DNA from: Elymus sibiricus
Taxonomy: Eukaryota; Streptophyta; Magnoliopsida; Poales; Poaceae
NCBI GenBank assembly: GCA_039707655.1
Contig: CM077667.1
Coordinates: forward strand, 59,983,628 to 60,047,627
Direction: 5' to 3'
DNA length: 64,000 nt
The notes below the pieces were generated by a model, which worked only from the letters and a program-made list of their open reading frames with translations, made no database searches and had not been told where the DNA came from. The stretch's first letter is position 1, and each line of letters starts with the position of its first letter. A program made the position numbers and the translations under genes. This document shows positions 63,736 to 64,000 of the stretch, piece by piece.

Positions 63736-64000
63736 ATGATGACTCAAGAGAATACCAATAATAATGATTTTATTAGCACTCCGATTGCTCCTCCCGCCAC
63801 TACTGCGGAGCCTTGTGATATTAATGTTGCTTTGTTGAATCTTGTCATGAAAGATCAATTTTCCAGTACTCCTAATGAGGATGCCGCATCCCATCTAAAC
63901 ACATTCGTAGAATTGTGTGATATGCAAAAGAAAAAAGATGTGGAAAATGATATAGTGAATTTGAAATTATTTCCTTTCTCCTTGCGGGATCGTGCAAAAA
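63736..64000 (+). CDS. Gypsy-5 gag, N-terminal part, runs off the window
   Basis: ATG at 63736 (with a second in-frame ATG next to it) opens a frame without stops to the window end, 88 codons. MMTQENTNNNDFISTPIAPP is a polar start; then FSSTPNEDAASHLNTFVELC and VNLKLFPFSLRDRAK, which match the Athila gag capsid motif (NEDPNLHLxNFxExCD...LRLFPFSLRDKA). Preceded by the LTR, PBS and a ~200-bp leader, as expected. Intact as far as visible. Confidence 0.8.
   Translation, partial: MMTQENTNNNDFISTPIAPPATTAEPCDINVALLNLVMKDQFSSTPNEDAASHLNTFVELCDMQKKKDVENDIVNLKLFPFSLRDRAK

Larger units (their letters stand above)
61923..64000 (+). mobile_element. Gypsy-5: 5' end of an Athila-like element, continues past the window
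   Basis: LTR 61923-63498, primer-binding-like site, a pyrimidine-rich leader and the start of gag. Plus orientation. The 3' part is outside the window, so autonomy, target duplication and age cannot be assessed. Confidence 0.85.

Noticed and set aside
1..64000. tRNA or rRNA genes
   Set aside because: No cloverleaf with A and B boxes or conserved rRNA segment noticed on either strand; tRNA-like matches are only retroelement primer-binding sites.

Overview
This is plant nuclear DNA, almost certainly from a large Triticeae genome (wheat, Aegilops or a close relative). Every part I can classify is transposable-element sequence of types abundant there: Athila-like Gypsy LTRs starting TGATACGTC, a Fatima-like Gypsy LTR starting TGAGGGAGTCC, an Angela/BARE-type Copia LTR, and CACTA elements with AGCAGTAGCGC subterminal motifs. 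There is no intact resident single-copy gene, no rRNA or tRNA gene, and nothing prokaryotic. Family names are by recognition, not by database comparison.

Layout (a nest up to four levels deep). The outermost unit is an old Athila-like Gypsy element A: 5' LTR remnant 1-829, gag remnant 872-1608, protease/RT/RNase H/integrase remnants 12127-15302, and 3' end plus 3' LTR 59754-61358. Inside A sit (i) Gypsy-1, 1609-12126 (target duplication ATGGC), which itself contains CACTA-2, 5765-9892 (duplication AAG); and (ii) CACTA-1, from 15303 to at least 45780, right end lost. CACTA-1 contains Gypsy-2 (16193-25550), a minus-strand Copia element (25749-35376, duplication GTGTC), CACTA-3 (41734-43686, duplication CCT) and minus-strand Gypsy-3 (45781-59753, truncated). 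Gypsy-3 contains minus-strand Gypsy-4 (50503-57856, duplication AGGAG). After A come a short gene fragment (61377-61922) and the 5' end of another Athila-like element, Gypsy-5 (61923 to window end).

Gene content. Most proteins are retroelement gag/pol, all broken except possibly the Gypsy-5 gag that runs off the window. The more interesting material is cellular-type coding sequence carried by CACTA elements: a four-exon B3-like gene in CACTA-2 with frame-preserving splice sites and one nonsense codon; and in CACTA-1 a DEDDy-type 3'-5' exonuclease gene split by two retrotransposons, an intact alanine-rich 206-residue ORF, a second B3-like gene, and a five-unit array of a ~510-bp tandem repeat. 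Gypsy-2 carries an antisense gene of the 'putative gypsy type transposon' kind, and Gypsy-3 an unassigned acidic ~450-codon ORF interrupted by Gypsy-4.

Relative age. LTR divergence counted by eye falls with nesting depth: A about 9%, Gypsy-1 about 5%, Gypsy-3 about 4%, Gypsy-2 about 3.5%, Gypsy-4 about 3%, Copia about 0.7%. This agrees with the nesting order. The likely role of the region is an intergenic retrotransposon/CACTA block, with the CACTA cargo genes as the part most likely to have been functional recently.
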